Origin: Clostridia bacterium UC5.1-1E11
GTDB taxonomy: Bacteria > Bacillota > Clostridia > Oscillospirales > Acutalibacteraceae
Direction of reading: 5' to 3'
Length of the DNA stretch: 64,000 bases
Assembly (NCBI GenBank): GCA_001305115.1
Contig: BCAA01000003.1
Location: 62,001 to 126,000, forward strand
In this document: in pieces, positions 25,179-33,997 of the stretch
Layout of the letters: each line of letters starts with the position of its first letter
Position numbering within the stretch: position 1 is the first letter of the stretch
The notes under the pieces: model-generated
Seen by the model: the letters and a program-made list of their open reading frames with translations, nothing else
Databases searched by the model: none
Told to the model about the DNA's origin: nothing
Program-made: the position numbers and the translations under genes

Positions 25179-25850
25179 TTATTTTAATTTCGCCTCAAGT
25201 TCGCGTACCCTTACCTTAATACTACCGTTGATCGTTAAACATACACCAAAGAGCTTTGTAGCAAAAAGTGCCTCATCAGTCAGTTTAATCTGAGAATATT
25301 CTTTCTTTTCTATATGATTCCGTATAGTAATAAGGTGAAACCGAGCTTCTTCCATAAGTTTAATTTGCTCTTGGGATAATATGGATTCATCTGGATGCAT
25401 GGCATCTGGTAAATACCATAAAGACTTACACACATCGTAGTATCCATCAGCCCGTTCGCCATCTGTTAAATTAGGGTTTGAACATATAAAAGCATTGAGA
25501 CTTGCTATAACATCTTCATACATTGATACAAAGGCAGTTAATGAGTCGACTTGTTCTAAATAGGCACTTTTTTTAGCAAGCAGTTGCTCGTTGTTTGCCT
25601 GAATAGTTTTATCTTTCACCCTATAGTATTGGGTTATAGAAATATTACAAAATATTCCAACTATTGTGCCACTCAAAAAAGAGATCCCTAAATTTAAGCA
25701 ATTATCATTATCATACTGTAAACCCAAACGAAGCAATACTACACCAATTGCAAATGAAATGCCAAGGCATACAAATATCGGCCATCTTGCACTTATTTTT
25801 CTTCTTATTATTGATAATTTGGAGTTCTGGCACTTATCCTTTTTACCCAC
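25179..25850 (-). CDS. Two-TM membrane protein of unknown function, ICE cargo
   Basis: A 223-residue protein. GTG 25850 follows AGAGGTGAATGTA; the longer frame to 25967 overlaps virB4 and is rejected. After a basic start (VGKKDKCQNSKLSIIRRKI) come two TM helices (IFVCLGISFAIGVVLL and LGISFLSGTIVGIFC, about residues 25-75) and a cytoplasmic helical domain (EQLLAKKSAYLEQVDSLTAF). The layout (two TMs then helices) recalls SLATT-like membrane effectors, but no motif proves it. It is AT-rich, with its own terminator, wedged between virB4 and a short backbone ORF. Confidence 0.65.
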   Translation of the reverse strand: MGKKDKCQNSKLSIIRRKISARWPIFVCLGISFAIGVVLLRLGLQYDNDNCLNLGISFLSGTIVGIFCNISITQYYRVKDKTIQANNEQLLAKKSAYLEQVDSLTAFVSMYEDVIASLNAFICSNPNLTDGERADGYYDVCKSLWYLPDAMHPDESILSQEQIKLMEEARFHLITIRNHIEKKEYSQIKLTDEALFATKLFGVCLTINGSIKVRVRELEAKLK

Positions 25851-25875
25851 TACATTCACCTCTAGTTTAAGTATA

Positions 25876-28279
25876 TCATCTCCCTTCCGATTTGTCATGT
25901 TCCACCTTGCTGGGCTTGGTGGTGAGCAGTTTGTAGAGTTCGGTATCCTTCGGGAAGTCATCCGCAAAGGGCAGAATGACGTTATTGAAGAACAGCAGTC
26001 CGTGGCCCGGCTCGGAGTTGGTCACATAGGCAAGCTGTTCCGACGAAATGTTTAGCCGCTCCGCCAGTATCTTCCGGTCGCCTGCCGCCTGGTTGAGCAT
26101 ATAGATGAAATCGCTGTTCTCCAGGATATTTTCAATCTCCGGGGAGGAAAGCAGGTCTTTGGGGTTCTGGATCGCCCCGGTAGGATACCGCCCCACTTGC
26201 GGAAGCGTTTCCAAATCTCGGCGCTGTACGCCGCGGTCTGTTCCTCCTTCAGCAGAAGGTGGAACTCGTCCACGAAATACCAAGTAGATCTGCCAATGGC
26301 CCGGTTGATGGTGACGGTGTTCCACACCGCGTCCTGGACAATGAGCATACCAGGCTTTTTCAGGTTCTTGCCCAGGCCCTTGATGTCAAAGCAGACAAGG
26401 CGGTTAGAGATGTCCGCGGTGGTACGGTGGTTGAAGAAGTTCAGCGAACCGTTCACATAGAGGTCCAATGCCTGGGCCACCCGGTCAGCCTCCGGGATGT
26501 GCTGGGACAGCAGGGCGTTCATCAGGTCGCCCAAAATCGGCATATTCTCCGGCCGGGGGTTGGCAAAGTAGGGCTGATAGATCATCTGCACCGCCCGGTC
26601 GATGACCGTTTTCTCGATGGCCTCCAGCCCCGTCTTGCTGCCCATGATGAGCTCGCAAAAGGACAGCACGAAGTCGCTTTTCAGCGCCAGCGGGTTTTCT
26701 TCCTCGGAGTAGTTGAGGTTGATGTCCAGGGGGTTCACATAGTCGGTGCTGGACGGGGACAGCCGAATCACCTGACCGCCCAGCCGCTTCACCAGGGGCG
26801 AATACTCGTCCTCTGGGTCGCAGATGATGACATTGTCCTGGGTCATCAGCATGATAAAAGTGATCTCCCGCTTGCAGCTCATGGATTTGCCGCTGCCGGG
26901 GGTGCCGAACACAAGGCCGTTGGGACAACGGGATTGCTTGCGATCCAGCAGGATCATGTTGTTGGAGAGGGCGTTGAGGCCGTAGTACATGGCGTCGCTG
27001 CCCATGAATACCTCCTGGGTGACAAAGGGGACGAACACCGCCAGGGCCGAAGTGGTCAGGCTCCGTTCGATCTTGATACGGTTGAGCCCCAGGGGAAGGC
27101 TGCTCATAAGCCCGTCCTCCTGCTGGAAATCCAACCGGGTCAGAAGGCAGTTGTAGGTCTGGGCGACGCTGGCCGCCTGGGACACGGCAATCTCCAGCTT
27201 TTGCCGGGTCTCCGCCGTGTGCAGCACCAGGAAGGTCATGTTGAACATTCTCTCGTTGCGGGATTGCAGGTCGGTGAGAAGATCCTTCGCCGCGTCGCCG
27301 TAGGTGGAGAGGTCGGAGGGAAGAATATCCATATCGTAGCCGCTGCGCACCGCCCGTTTCTGCTCCTGTATCTTCATGGCGTCCAGGTCGGTGATCTTCC
27401 GCTTGACCATTTTGATGGCCTCGTTCTGGTTGATGCCCCGGATGTGCATGGTCACCATGATATTCCCATCCGCCTCCATGAAGTCGGTGAGGATGCGGTC
27501 GTGCATCTCCGGCGCCAGAATCTGCAGGAAGGACACCGCCCCGTACCGCCTGCCAATGCGGAAGGTGCGGGTCTCCCCGAAGTGGAAGGAGGTCGGAGAG
27601 ATGAAGTCCTTCACTGAAAGGCCGCTGGCCGGGAGCCAGTCCCATTCAAAGGCGAACTGCCCGCCTTCCGGGTGGAGGATGTTGTAAAGCAGCTCCAGCC
27701 GTTCCTTTCCGTCCAGCACATGAGCCGCCGCCCCCATGACCTTGAAGCGGTTGAGGGTATCGGTCTCAATGCGGGCAAACCGGGCCCTCGCCGCGGGAAG
27801 GTTCTCCGCCTCGATGGTCAGGGTCACATACTTGGTTTTCACATAGCCGTTGTTGCCCCGCTTGTACTGCATCCGCAAGATGTCCACCGCCTCGTCCCGG
27901 ATGGGGTCCAGGTCGTTGCCCTGCCGGGTGATACCGAACATTTCATCGGCGGCGCTGCCTCCGCTGCGGCTGTCCAAAGTGACCCGGACGCGATGGAGGG
28001 GTCATAGCCGTTATAGAAATCGCAAAGGCTTTCAAAGATGCTCCGCTGATCCTCCGGCCCTGCCAGGCGGTAATTCACATCCTCGAAGGCAATGGTCTTG
28101 GAGAAGGTCCCGCCCTCCAGCCTGCACAGGCCGTCGGGAAACATATTCTGAAACGGGATGCTGTCCTGCACCGTATGGGCTTTTCCGTCGCCCTTTGCCT
28201 GCCGGATCACCGCCTCGATCTGCTTGCGCTCGGCACGGGTGAGCTTACGCTTTGCCGGTTTATCTGCCTTTTCTCGCAA
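25876..28279 (-). pseudogene. virB4: VirB4/TraE-like conjugation ATPase, two frameshifts
   Basis: Three frames give one protein of about 800 residues: MREKADKPAKRKLTRAERKQ to FYNGYDPSI (28279 to about 27980); MFGITRQGNDLDPIRDEAVD, Walker A GTPGSGKSM, IICDPEDEYSPLVKRLGG and FVDEFHLLLKEEQTA in the second frame; and NPKDLLSSPEIENILENSDF to 25876. Both breaks (near 27980 and 26180) have the sign of one lost base, so the gene may be whole. VirB4 powers the type IV secretion channel of the ICE. It overlaps prgI by 20 bp. Confidence 0.85.
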
Positions 28280-28571
28280 TCCGCTTCACCTCCTGTTCTA
28301 GCTCAGATTGTCGCACCAGGGCGGAATAGAGATTGTTGGTCTGGTAGATGCGTACCTTCGGCCGGATGAATTTGTTCTGGATCAGATGACCCAGGAACAC
28401 TTCCAGCGGTTGCCCGTTCTTCTCGTACATGGCGAACAGGAAAAAGGGCAGCATCACCAGGATCATGCACAGCGCCGCCGCTCCGAAACAAATCACTTGT
28501 CGTTTGGTCAGCCTGAACAGGACCTTGCTCTGTATCCGGCTCAGGTCCTTCGGGATCGTTACATAAGCCAA
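28260..28571 (-). CDS. PrgI-family conjugal transfer protein with internal deletion
   Basis: TTG 28571 follows TTGGAGG and starts LAYVTIPKDLSRIQSKVLF. The motifs LTKRQVICFGAAALCMILVM, MYEKNGQPLEVFLG and IYQTNNLY are those of PrgI proteins of Tn1549-like ICEs. Those are usually near 125 residues with two TM helices; here 103 residues and one TM remain. The region between CFGAAAL and CMILVM appears to be missing about 24 residues, perhaps by recombination between AAAL-coding repeats (inference). PrgI is a small inner-membrane part of the secretion channel. Confidence 0.75.
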   Translation of the reverse strand: MAYVTIPKDLSRIQSKVLFRLTKRQVICFGAAALCMILVMLPFFLFAMYEKNGQPLEVFLGHLIQNKFIRPKVRIYQTNNLYSALVRQSELEQEVKRIARKGR

Positions 28572-28610
28572 TTTTGTGCCTCCAATCACAATATATTGTG
28601 GTTTATCCTA

Positions 28611-28639
28611 TTGACAATTTCAAAATTTGGTATTACACT
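28611..28639 (+). promoter_or_regulatory. Sigma-A promoter of the YjzC-like gene
   Basis: TTGACA and TACACT separated by exactly 17 bp, 53 bp before the ATG. Confidence 0.8.
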
Positions 28640-28692
28640 GATTTAGCACTTAAACTTAGCAAGTGATATATTCGCAAGAAAGGAGAATGTCT

Positions 28693-28875
28693 ATGGGACT
28701 GAAACCCGGTCAAAAGGCGCCTGCTTCCGGTCAGTACGGCGTTGTGGGTCCCCGCGGCGGTAAGATCGACCATGAAGTTACCGTTGTGAAGGGTGAACCG
28801 ATGCCTCCGACCAAGAAACCTGGTCAGACTTATGTGATGAATGACCCCGCGAAAAACAAGTCTGGCCGTCCCTAA
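28693..28875 (+). CDS. YjzC-like small protein, ICE cargo
   Basis: A 60-residue protein; ATG 28693 lies 7 nt after AAAGGAG. The pattern GLKPGQKAPASGQYGVVGPR with a Gly-rich N-terminus and a basic end matches the short YjzC-like family of Firmicutes, whose role is unknown. It has its own promoter and terminator and is on the opposite strand to prgI and trbL, so it is a self-contained insertion within the conjugation operon. Confidence 0.7.
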   Translation: MGLKPGQKAPASGQYGVVGPRGGKIDHEVTVVKGEPMPPTKKPGQTYVMNDPAKNKSGRP

Positions 28876-28898
28876 AACTGAATACTTCTAACCAGCTG

Positions 28899-28920
28899 AG
28901 CCATCTCGTAAGAGGTGGCT
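28899..28920 (+). terminator. Terminator of the YjzC-like gene
   Basis: AGCCATCTC gtaa/GAGGTGGCT stem with one G-U pair, then TTGCTCATTT. Confidence 0.6.
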
Positions 28921-28928
28921 TTGCTCAT

Positions 28929-29795
28929 TTAATGGGCACCGAACAGGGATTTTGCAAGGCTGCCAGTCTTGAATAGGGTGTAGCACAGCAGGACCGTATA
29001 GCCCATGCAGCCCCAGATGGCCGCGGATATGTTGTCGCCGGATGTGGAGATGCCCTCCACCAGCACCGCGTAGATGCCCACACAGATCATAATGAGGAAG
29101 GCTTGGAAGCCCAGGGCCAGCAAAGAGCGAAGATAGTTCTGCCCCGTGGAGCCCCATTCCCAGTTGACCATCGTGGCAAAGGGGATGGGTCCTATTGATA
29201 TGACCAAATACACCTCAATCATTCTGCCGTAGATCACTAGGAAGATGCAGATGGAAAGAATCTGCGTACACAGCCCCACAAACACGCTCTGGAACCACAG
29301 CCCCAGCAGGGCGCCCACGCTCCAGTCGGCAAGCTGGATCTCCAGATCGCCAACCACGTCGGAAATGTCGATACCCGCGTCCGAGATGATGCCTCCCGCT
29401 GACTGGCTGACCACATTCTGCGCCATATCGAACGCCGCCATGACGATGTTCCAGGTGTTCGTGACGATCAGCACGACGCAAAAGGTCTTGAAAATCCACT
29501 TGAAGAAAATCCAGGTGTCGAAGTCGTGGAGGTTGTTCTTCTCGATGATGAGCTGGATCAGCTCGTAGCACATGACGAAGGTGAGAATGATGCCCGTAAT
29601 GGGGACGATCACCGTCTCCGAGAGATTGCGGATCATGTTGAAGATGCTGCTGTTCCAGGCGGCGGGCGTCATGCTGACCTCCCCGGCGATCTCGTCCACC
29701 TTTGTGTTCAGGGTATCAAACATCCCGGTCAGGTTTGAAATGATACCGTCAATGAGCAGTTCCTTGAACCACTCCTGGATCATATCCAATATCAA
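28929..29795 (-). CDS. TrbL/VirB6-like conjugal transfer membrane protein
   Basis: A 288-residue polytopic protein; TTG 29795 follows AGGAGGTGATC and starts LILDMIQEWFKELLIDGIIS. At least six TM segments (e.g. IVPITGIILTFVMCYELI, TQILSICIFLVIYGRMI, AFLIMICVGIYAVLV). Motifs FDTWIFFKWIFKTF and SIGPIPFATMVNWEWG are those of Tn1549-like TrbL/VirB6 channel proteins. It is intact. Upstream only about 24 bp of a preceding frame (ending SSAA stop) remains, so the coupling protein and Maff2 genes that normally precede it have been lost at the ICE-chromosome boundary. Confidence 0.85.
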   Translation of the reverse strand: MILDMIQEWFKELLIDGIISNLTGMFDTLNTKVDEIAGEVSMTPAAWNSSIFNMIRNLSETVIVPITGIILTFVMCYELIQLIIEKNNLHDFDTWIFFKWIFKTFCVVLIVTNTWNIVMAAFDMAQNVVSQSAGGIISDAGIDISDVVGDLEIQLADWSVGALLGLWFQSVFVGLCTQILSICIFLVIYGRMIEVYLVISIGPIPFATMVNWEWGSTGQNYLRSLLALGFQAFLIMICVGIYAVLVEGISTSGDNISAAIWGCMGYTVLLCYTLFKTGSLAKSLFGAH

Positions 29796-29880
29796 GGGAG
29801 ATCACCTCCTAAGCGGCAGAACTATTGGGCACTGCCAATCCGTTCCGAGCAATAAATCAGTTCTTTTGGCTCATATCATG

Positions 29881-29920
29881 CAGAACGCCGGTTCGGAAAA
29901 ATTTCCGAACCGGCGTTCTG
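29881..29920. repeat. Perfect 40-nt palindrome at the ICE/core boundary
   Basis: CAGAACGCCGGTTCGGAAA and its exact complement with a 2-nt centre: a 19-bp stem. It lies 28 bp after the nfnB stop on the minus strand and could terminate that operon, though no U-tract follows. It is also the last core-like feature before the truncated ICE. Confidence 0.8.
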
Positions 29921-29948
29921 ACCCATTCTGCTCCTGTAAGAAACAGAA

Positions 29949-31346
29949 TTATTTCTTTGCTTTATTCTGAATATACGTATCAATCGAGGCTGCAGCTTCT
30001 TTGCCTCCGCCCATAGCCAAGATGACCGTTGCGGCACCGCTGACCGCGTCACCAGCCGCATAGACGCCCTCACGTGTCGTCGCCTTGGTTGCATCATCCA
30101 CAATGATACATCCCTTCTGGTTGGCCTCCAATCCCTCAGTTGTCGAACGGATCAATGGATTCGGGCTATTGCCGATAGCCATGATAACACAGTCGACCGG
30201 CAGCTCAAAGTTGGAGCCTTCCTTCGGCACCGGCTTCCGGCGCCCAGACGCATCCGGCTCACCTAGCTCCATCTCTATACATTCGATGGCCCGCACTTTC
30301 CCGTCGTCATCGCCATGGATCGCCACCGGATTGCAAAGCAGACGGAAAAGAATCCCTTCTTCCTTCGCGTGATGAATTTCTTCTTTTCTCGCCGGCATCT
30401 GTTCTTCTGCGCGGCGATATACAATATATACATTTTCCGCGCCCAGACGTTTTGCGGTACGCGCGGCATCCATCGCCACGTTTCCGCCACCCACAACCGC
30501 CACATCCTTCGGCCGGATGATCGGCGTGTCATATTCCGGTTTATACGCCTTCATCAGATTTACACGGGTAAGAAATTCGTTGGCAGAGTATGTACCAACG
30601 AGGCTTTCACCCGGAATATTCATGAAGCTCGGCAGCCCTGCTCCGGTACCGATGAATACCGCCTCATACCCCATTTCAAAGAGCTCGTCCACGGAGAGAA
30701 CTTTTCCCATCACCATATCGGTTTTGATTTCCACACCGCGCTCTTCCAAGCCAGAAATCTCCTTCTGAACAATTTCTTTGGGCAGACGGAACTGTGGAAT
30801 TCCATACATTAAGACGCCGCCAGCTGTGTGCAGCGCTTCAAAAACCGTCACTTCATAACCTTTTGCGTTCAAATCACCTGCACAGGTCAGTCCAGCCGGG
30901 CCAGCGCCCACCACCGCAACCTTGTGCCCATTCGAGGGGACCTTCTTCACCTGTTCCTTGCTGTGGCGCATATGCCAGTCTGCGACATAGCGCTCCAAAC
31001 GGCCGATGCCAACCGGCTCGCCCTTGATGCCGCGCACACAGTTGTGCTCGCACTGATTCTCCTGCGGGCAAACACGTCCACAGATAGCTGGGAGGGAATT
31101 CATCGTCTTTATGGTTTGATATGCTTCCTCCAGTTCCCCTTTAGCCACATGAGCGATGAAATCTGGAATCGGCACGCCTACAGGGCACCCGTTTACACAG
31201 GGCTTGTGCTTACAATTAAGGCAGCGCTGTGCCTCTTCTATAGCCATCTCGTCGGTATATCCCAACGCAACTTCTTCGAAATTCTTATTCCGGACATCCG
31301 GCGCCTGTTCTGGCATCGGCGTCTTTTTTGGTGTCATATTAGGCAT
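29949..31346 (-). CDS. nfnB: NfnB/GltA-type subunit of NADH-dependent reduced ferredoxin:NADP+ oxidoreductase
   Basis: A 465-residue flavoprotein. ATG 31346 (MPNMTPKKTPMPEQ) lies 7 nt after GGAGGG and overlaps the nfnA end by 8 bp. The N-terminus carries two cubane-type Cys sets (CLNCKHKPCVNGCPVG and CGRVCPQENQCEHNC); FAD and NAD(P) binding loops are GAGPAGLTCAGDL and GGGNVAMDAARTA. Paired with NfnA it forms the bifurcating transhydrogenase that balances NADH, NADPH and ferredoxin in anaerobes. It is often annotated as glutamate synthase small subunit; the absence of a large subunit and presence of nfnA favour Nfn. Confidence 0.88.
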   Translation of the reverse strand: MPNMTPKKTPMPEQAPDVRNKNFEEVALGYTDEMAIEEAQRCLNCKHKPCVNGCPVGVPIPDFIAHVAKGELEEAYQTIKTMNSLPAICGRVCPQENQCEHNCVRGIKGEPVGIGRLERYVADWHMRHSKEQVKKVPSNGHKVAVVGAGPAGLTCAGDLNAKGYEVTVFEALHTAGGVLMYGIPQFRLPKEIVQKEISGLEERGVEIKTDMVMGKVLSVDELFEMGYEAVFIGTGAGLPSFMNIPGESLVGTYSANEFLTRVNLMKAYKPEYDTPIIRPKDVAVVGGGNVAMDAARTAKRLGAENVYIVYRRAEEQMPARKEEIHHAKEEGILFRLLCNPVAIHGDDDGKVRAIECIEMELGEPDASGRRKPVPKEGSNFELPVDCVIMAIGNSPNPLIRSTTEGLEANQKGCIIVDDATKATTREGVYAAGDAVSGAATVILAMGGGKEAAASIDTYIQNKAKK

Positions 31347-32186
31347 TTTTTGCACCCTCCATCAAACGGCAATTGAACTCGCGCGTGGCTTCCTGCTCCT
31401 GTTCCCGATAGGTGCGCAGACGCTTCATTGCCTCATCAAAATCAACCTCGTGGCCATTGAAGTCCGGGCCATCCACACATGCAAATTTAGTCTTTCCACC
31501 TACGGTCAAACGGCAACCGCCGCACATTCCTGTACCGTCGATCATGATCGGGTTCATGCTAATCATCGTTTCAATGTTATATTCCTTAGTCAGATTGCAT
31601 ACAGCGCGCATCATCGGCAGAGGCCCAATGGCAACTACGAAGTCATAATTCGCGCCATTCTTGATATTATCTTCCAATGCAGCGGTCACAAATCCCTTGT
31701 GCCCATTGGAGCCATCATCCGTCATCAGATAGAGCTGGTCACACACGGCGCGCATCTCATCCTCTAAATGATGATGTCCTTGTTGCGGAAGCCTGCAATG
31801 ACATCCACCTGGGCTCCCATGTTGTGCAACGCTTTTGCCTGCGGATAGGCAATTGCACAGCCTGCACCTCCGCCGACAACCGCCACCTTCTTGTGGCCTT
31901 CCAGCTCGGAGGCTTTCCCCAAAGGTCCAATAAAGTCAAGAATCGCATCGCCCACTTCGAGCGTATCCAACAGCAAAGTGGTCTTGCCCACCTTCTGATA
32001 AATGATGGTAACGGTTCCCTTTTCGCGGTCATAATCCGCAATCGTCAGAGGGATTCGTTCCCCATATTCGTTTACACGCAAAATGATAAACTGACCCGCC
32101 TGCGCCTTTTTCGCGATAAAGGGCGCCTCCACAGACATTAGGGTCATGGAGTCGTTCAGCCTGCGCTTTTCTACAATCGAAAACAT
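31339..32186 (-). CDS. nfnA: NfnA: ferredoxin-NADP+ reductase subunit alpha, one frameshift
   Basis: ATG 32186 starts MFSIVEKRRLNDSMTLMSVE. The FAD-binding AGQFIILRVNEYGERIPLTI and NAD-binding VVGGGAGCAIAYPQAKAL are in frame 1, which stops at 31764 after NKDIII. The next frame continues MRAVCDQLYLMTDDGSNGHK to the [2Fe-2S] site CGGCRLTVGGKTKFACVDGP. ATTTAG presumably was ATTTTAG, which restores IIILEDEMRAV and about 282 residues. The missing T in a T-run is probably an assembly error, because this is a core energy gene. It starts the nfnAB operon. Confidence 0.85.
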
Positions 32187-32237
32187 GTTACTTCCCTACT
32201 TCCTATACAAAGCAATAAATCTACAGGTACATGCACC

Positions 32238-32266
32238 ATTATATCGAATGTATCTCCATTTTTCAA
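32238..32266 (-). promoter_or_regulatory. Promoter of nfnAB
   Basis: TTGAAA and TATAAT with a 17-bp spacer on the minus strand, about 52 bp before the nfnA start. Confidence 0.75.
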
Positions 32267-32386
32267 GATTTTTTGCAGTAAAGCGCGAAACAGAACGCAG
32301 AAAAAACAGTCCCAGAAATAAAAATTTTATGCAGCCTATCCATGTTTTTCCTGCAAGACCACCTTTTCCCACTGGAAAAGCGCATA

Positions 32387-32436
32387 GCCGCCGCAGAACG
32401 CGAAGTGCCCGTGCCCTCCACCTTTTCTGCGGCGGC
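32387..32436. terminator. Large hairpin downstream of spoIVA
   Basis: A perfect 12-bp stem GCCGCCGCAGAA / TTCTGCGGCGGC with a 26-nt loop, 25 bp after the spoIVA stop. It has no U-tract, so termination is only likely, not certain. Confidence 0.45.
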
Positions 32437-32461
32437 CCCCGTTGCAGGCCACGCCACATAT

Positions 32462-33940
32462 TTAAAGAATAATGCAAATCAGCCCATTGCAACCTTCGTT
32501 GATGATCCGCTCAATGGTCTCCCGTACCTTGTCACGCGCATCTCCAGGCATCCGATAGAGCTTGTTGTGCAAGCCTTCGTTGACCAGCTCGTGCAGGCTC
32601 TTGCCAAAGATGTTTGACTCCCAGATCTTTCCCGGGTTTTCCTGGAACTCTTTGAGTAGATACATCACCAATTCTTGCGACTGCTGCTCCGAACCGACTA
32701 TCGGCGTCACTTCCGTGGTGATACGCGTCTTCATCATATGAATGGATGGTGCAGCAGCTTTCAAGCGGATACCATACTTACCTCCCTGCTTGATAATCTC
32801 CGGTTCCTCCAAAGAAAGTTCTTCGATGCCGGGCATCACGATCCCATACCCAGTACTCTGCACTTCCTCATAGGCATCCTTGATCTTATCATATTTTTTC
32901 TGCATTTCTGCAAAGCGCATCATGCAGTCGAGAAGAGCCCCTTCATCCTCAATGGACAGGCCGGTCTTTTCTCCCAACACTTTATAGAACAAATTGGCCT
33001 GCAACCCCACCGTGATACGCGCGTGGCCCGTGCCGAGATCCACCGTGGAGGTCTTTGCAAAAGACACATATTCGCAGGAGGTTACCTCTTTCACTACATT
33101 CTCGATCTCGCGGATTCGCGTGATCTTTCCCGCCGCCTGCTGAATGGTCGTATAAAGCGAAGTGCGCAGCCAGTGATCCTTTTCCAGTGAGGAAACCCAA
33201 TGCGGCATATCCACCTTGATTTCCTTCACAGGGAACTCAAAGAGAATCTTTGAGAGGATGGTGCGGATCTCCTCCTCCTCCAATTCCAGGCAGTTGACCG
33301 GCAGAACTGGCACCTCATATTTCTTCTGCATAGAACGGGCAAGCGAAAGTGTCTCCTCCGAGCTCGGATAGGTGCTGTTCAACAATACAATGAACGGTTT
33401 GTTGATCTCCTTGAGTTCAGAGATCACCCGCTCTTCCGCTTCCTCGTATTCCGCACGGGGAATGTCACTGATGCTGCCATCGGTCGTCACCACCAGTCCG
33501 ATGGTGGAATGCTCCGTGATGACCTTCTTGGTGCCAATCTCCGCCGCCATATTGAACGGAATAGGTTCATCATACCACGGCGTCATCACCATCCGGGGCA
33601 TGTCGTCCTCCACATACCCCAGCGCGCTCGGCACAATGTATCCCACGCAGTCGATCATGCGGACAGCAAAACTGGCGTTCCCCTCAATGTTGACTGTGAC
33701 CGCCTGTTCCGGCACGAATTTCGGCTCGGTGGTCATGATGGTGCGCCCCGCAGCAGACTGCGGCATCTCATCGATGGCACGGTCCCGGCGGTAGTTCCCA
33801 TCTATGTTCGGTATGACAATGGTGTCCATGAAGCGCTTGATAAAGGTGGATTTACCGGTTCTGACCGGACCGACAACCCCAATATAAATATCGCCATTGG
33901 TGCGCTCCGAAATGTCATGGTAAATATTGCGTTCTTCCAT
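32462..33940 (-). CDS. spoIVA: Stage IV sporulation protein A (spore-coat basement ATPase)
   Basis: A 492-residue protein, the normal length. Start ATG 33940 behind GGGGGAGGTAAA; N-terminus MEERNIYHDISERTNGDIYI. The Walker A GPVRTGKST (24-32), the conserved ITEHSTIGLVVTTDGSISDI and the very conserved C-terminus ending NEGCNGLICIIL identify SpoIVA. It polymerises with ATP hydrolysis on the forespore surface, anchored by SpoVM and, in clostridia, by SipL. The gene is 57 bp after sipL on the same strand and probably co-transcribed in the mother cell. Confidence 0.97.
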   Translation of the reverse strand: MEERNIYHDISERTNGDIYIGVVGPVRTGKSTFIKRFMDTIVIPNIDGNYRRDRAIDEMPQSAAGRTIMTTEPKFVPEQAVTVNIEGNASFAVRMIDCVGYIVPSALGYVEDDMPRMVMTPWYDEPIPFNMAAEIGTKKVITEHSTIGLVVTTDGSISDIPRAEYEEAEERVISELKEINKPFIVLLNSTYPSSEETLSLARSMQKKYEVPVLPVNCLELEEEEIRTILSKILFEFPVKEIKVDMPHWVSSLEKDHWLRTSLYTTIQQAAGKITRIREIENVVKEVTSCEYVSFAKTSTVDLGTGHARITVGLQANLFYKVLGEKTGLSIEDEGALLDCMMRFAEMQKKYDKIKDAYEEVQSTGYGIVMPGIEELSLEEPEIIKQGGKYGIRLKAAAPSIHMMKTRITTEVTPIVGSEQQSQELVMYLLKEFQENPGKIWESNIFGKSLHELVNEGLHNKLYRMPGDARDKVRETIERIINEGCNGLICIIL

Positions 33941-33997
33941 TTTACCTCCCCCTCAGGCAGAGAATTTGTGGGTTTACTCCGTTGCGGAATCCGGCGG

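Noticed and set aside
25851-25967. Longer N-terminus for the two-TM cargo protein
   Set aside because: It runs through the virB4 3' end in another frame; GTG 25850 with AGAGGTG is a better start.
26259-27617. 452-codon open frame on the plus strand
   Set aside because: It is antisense to virB4 in GC-rich DNA, has no ribosome site and an Arg/His/Gly-rich composition; virB4 homology on the other strand is clear.
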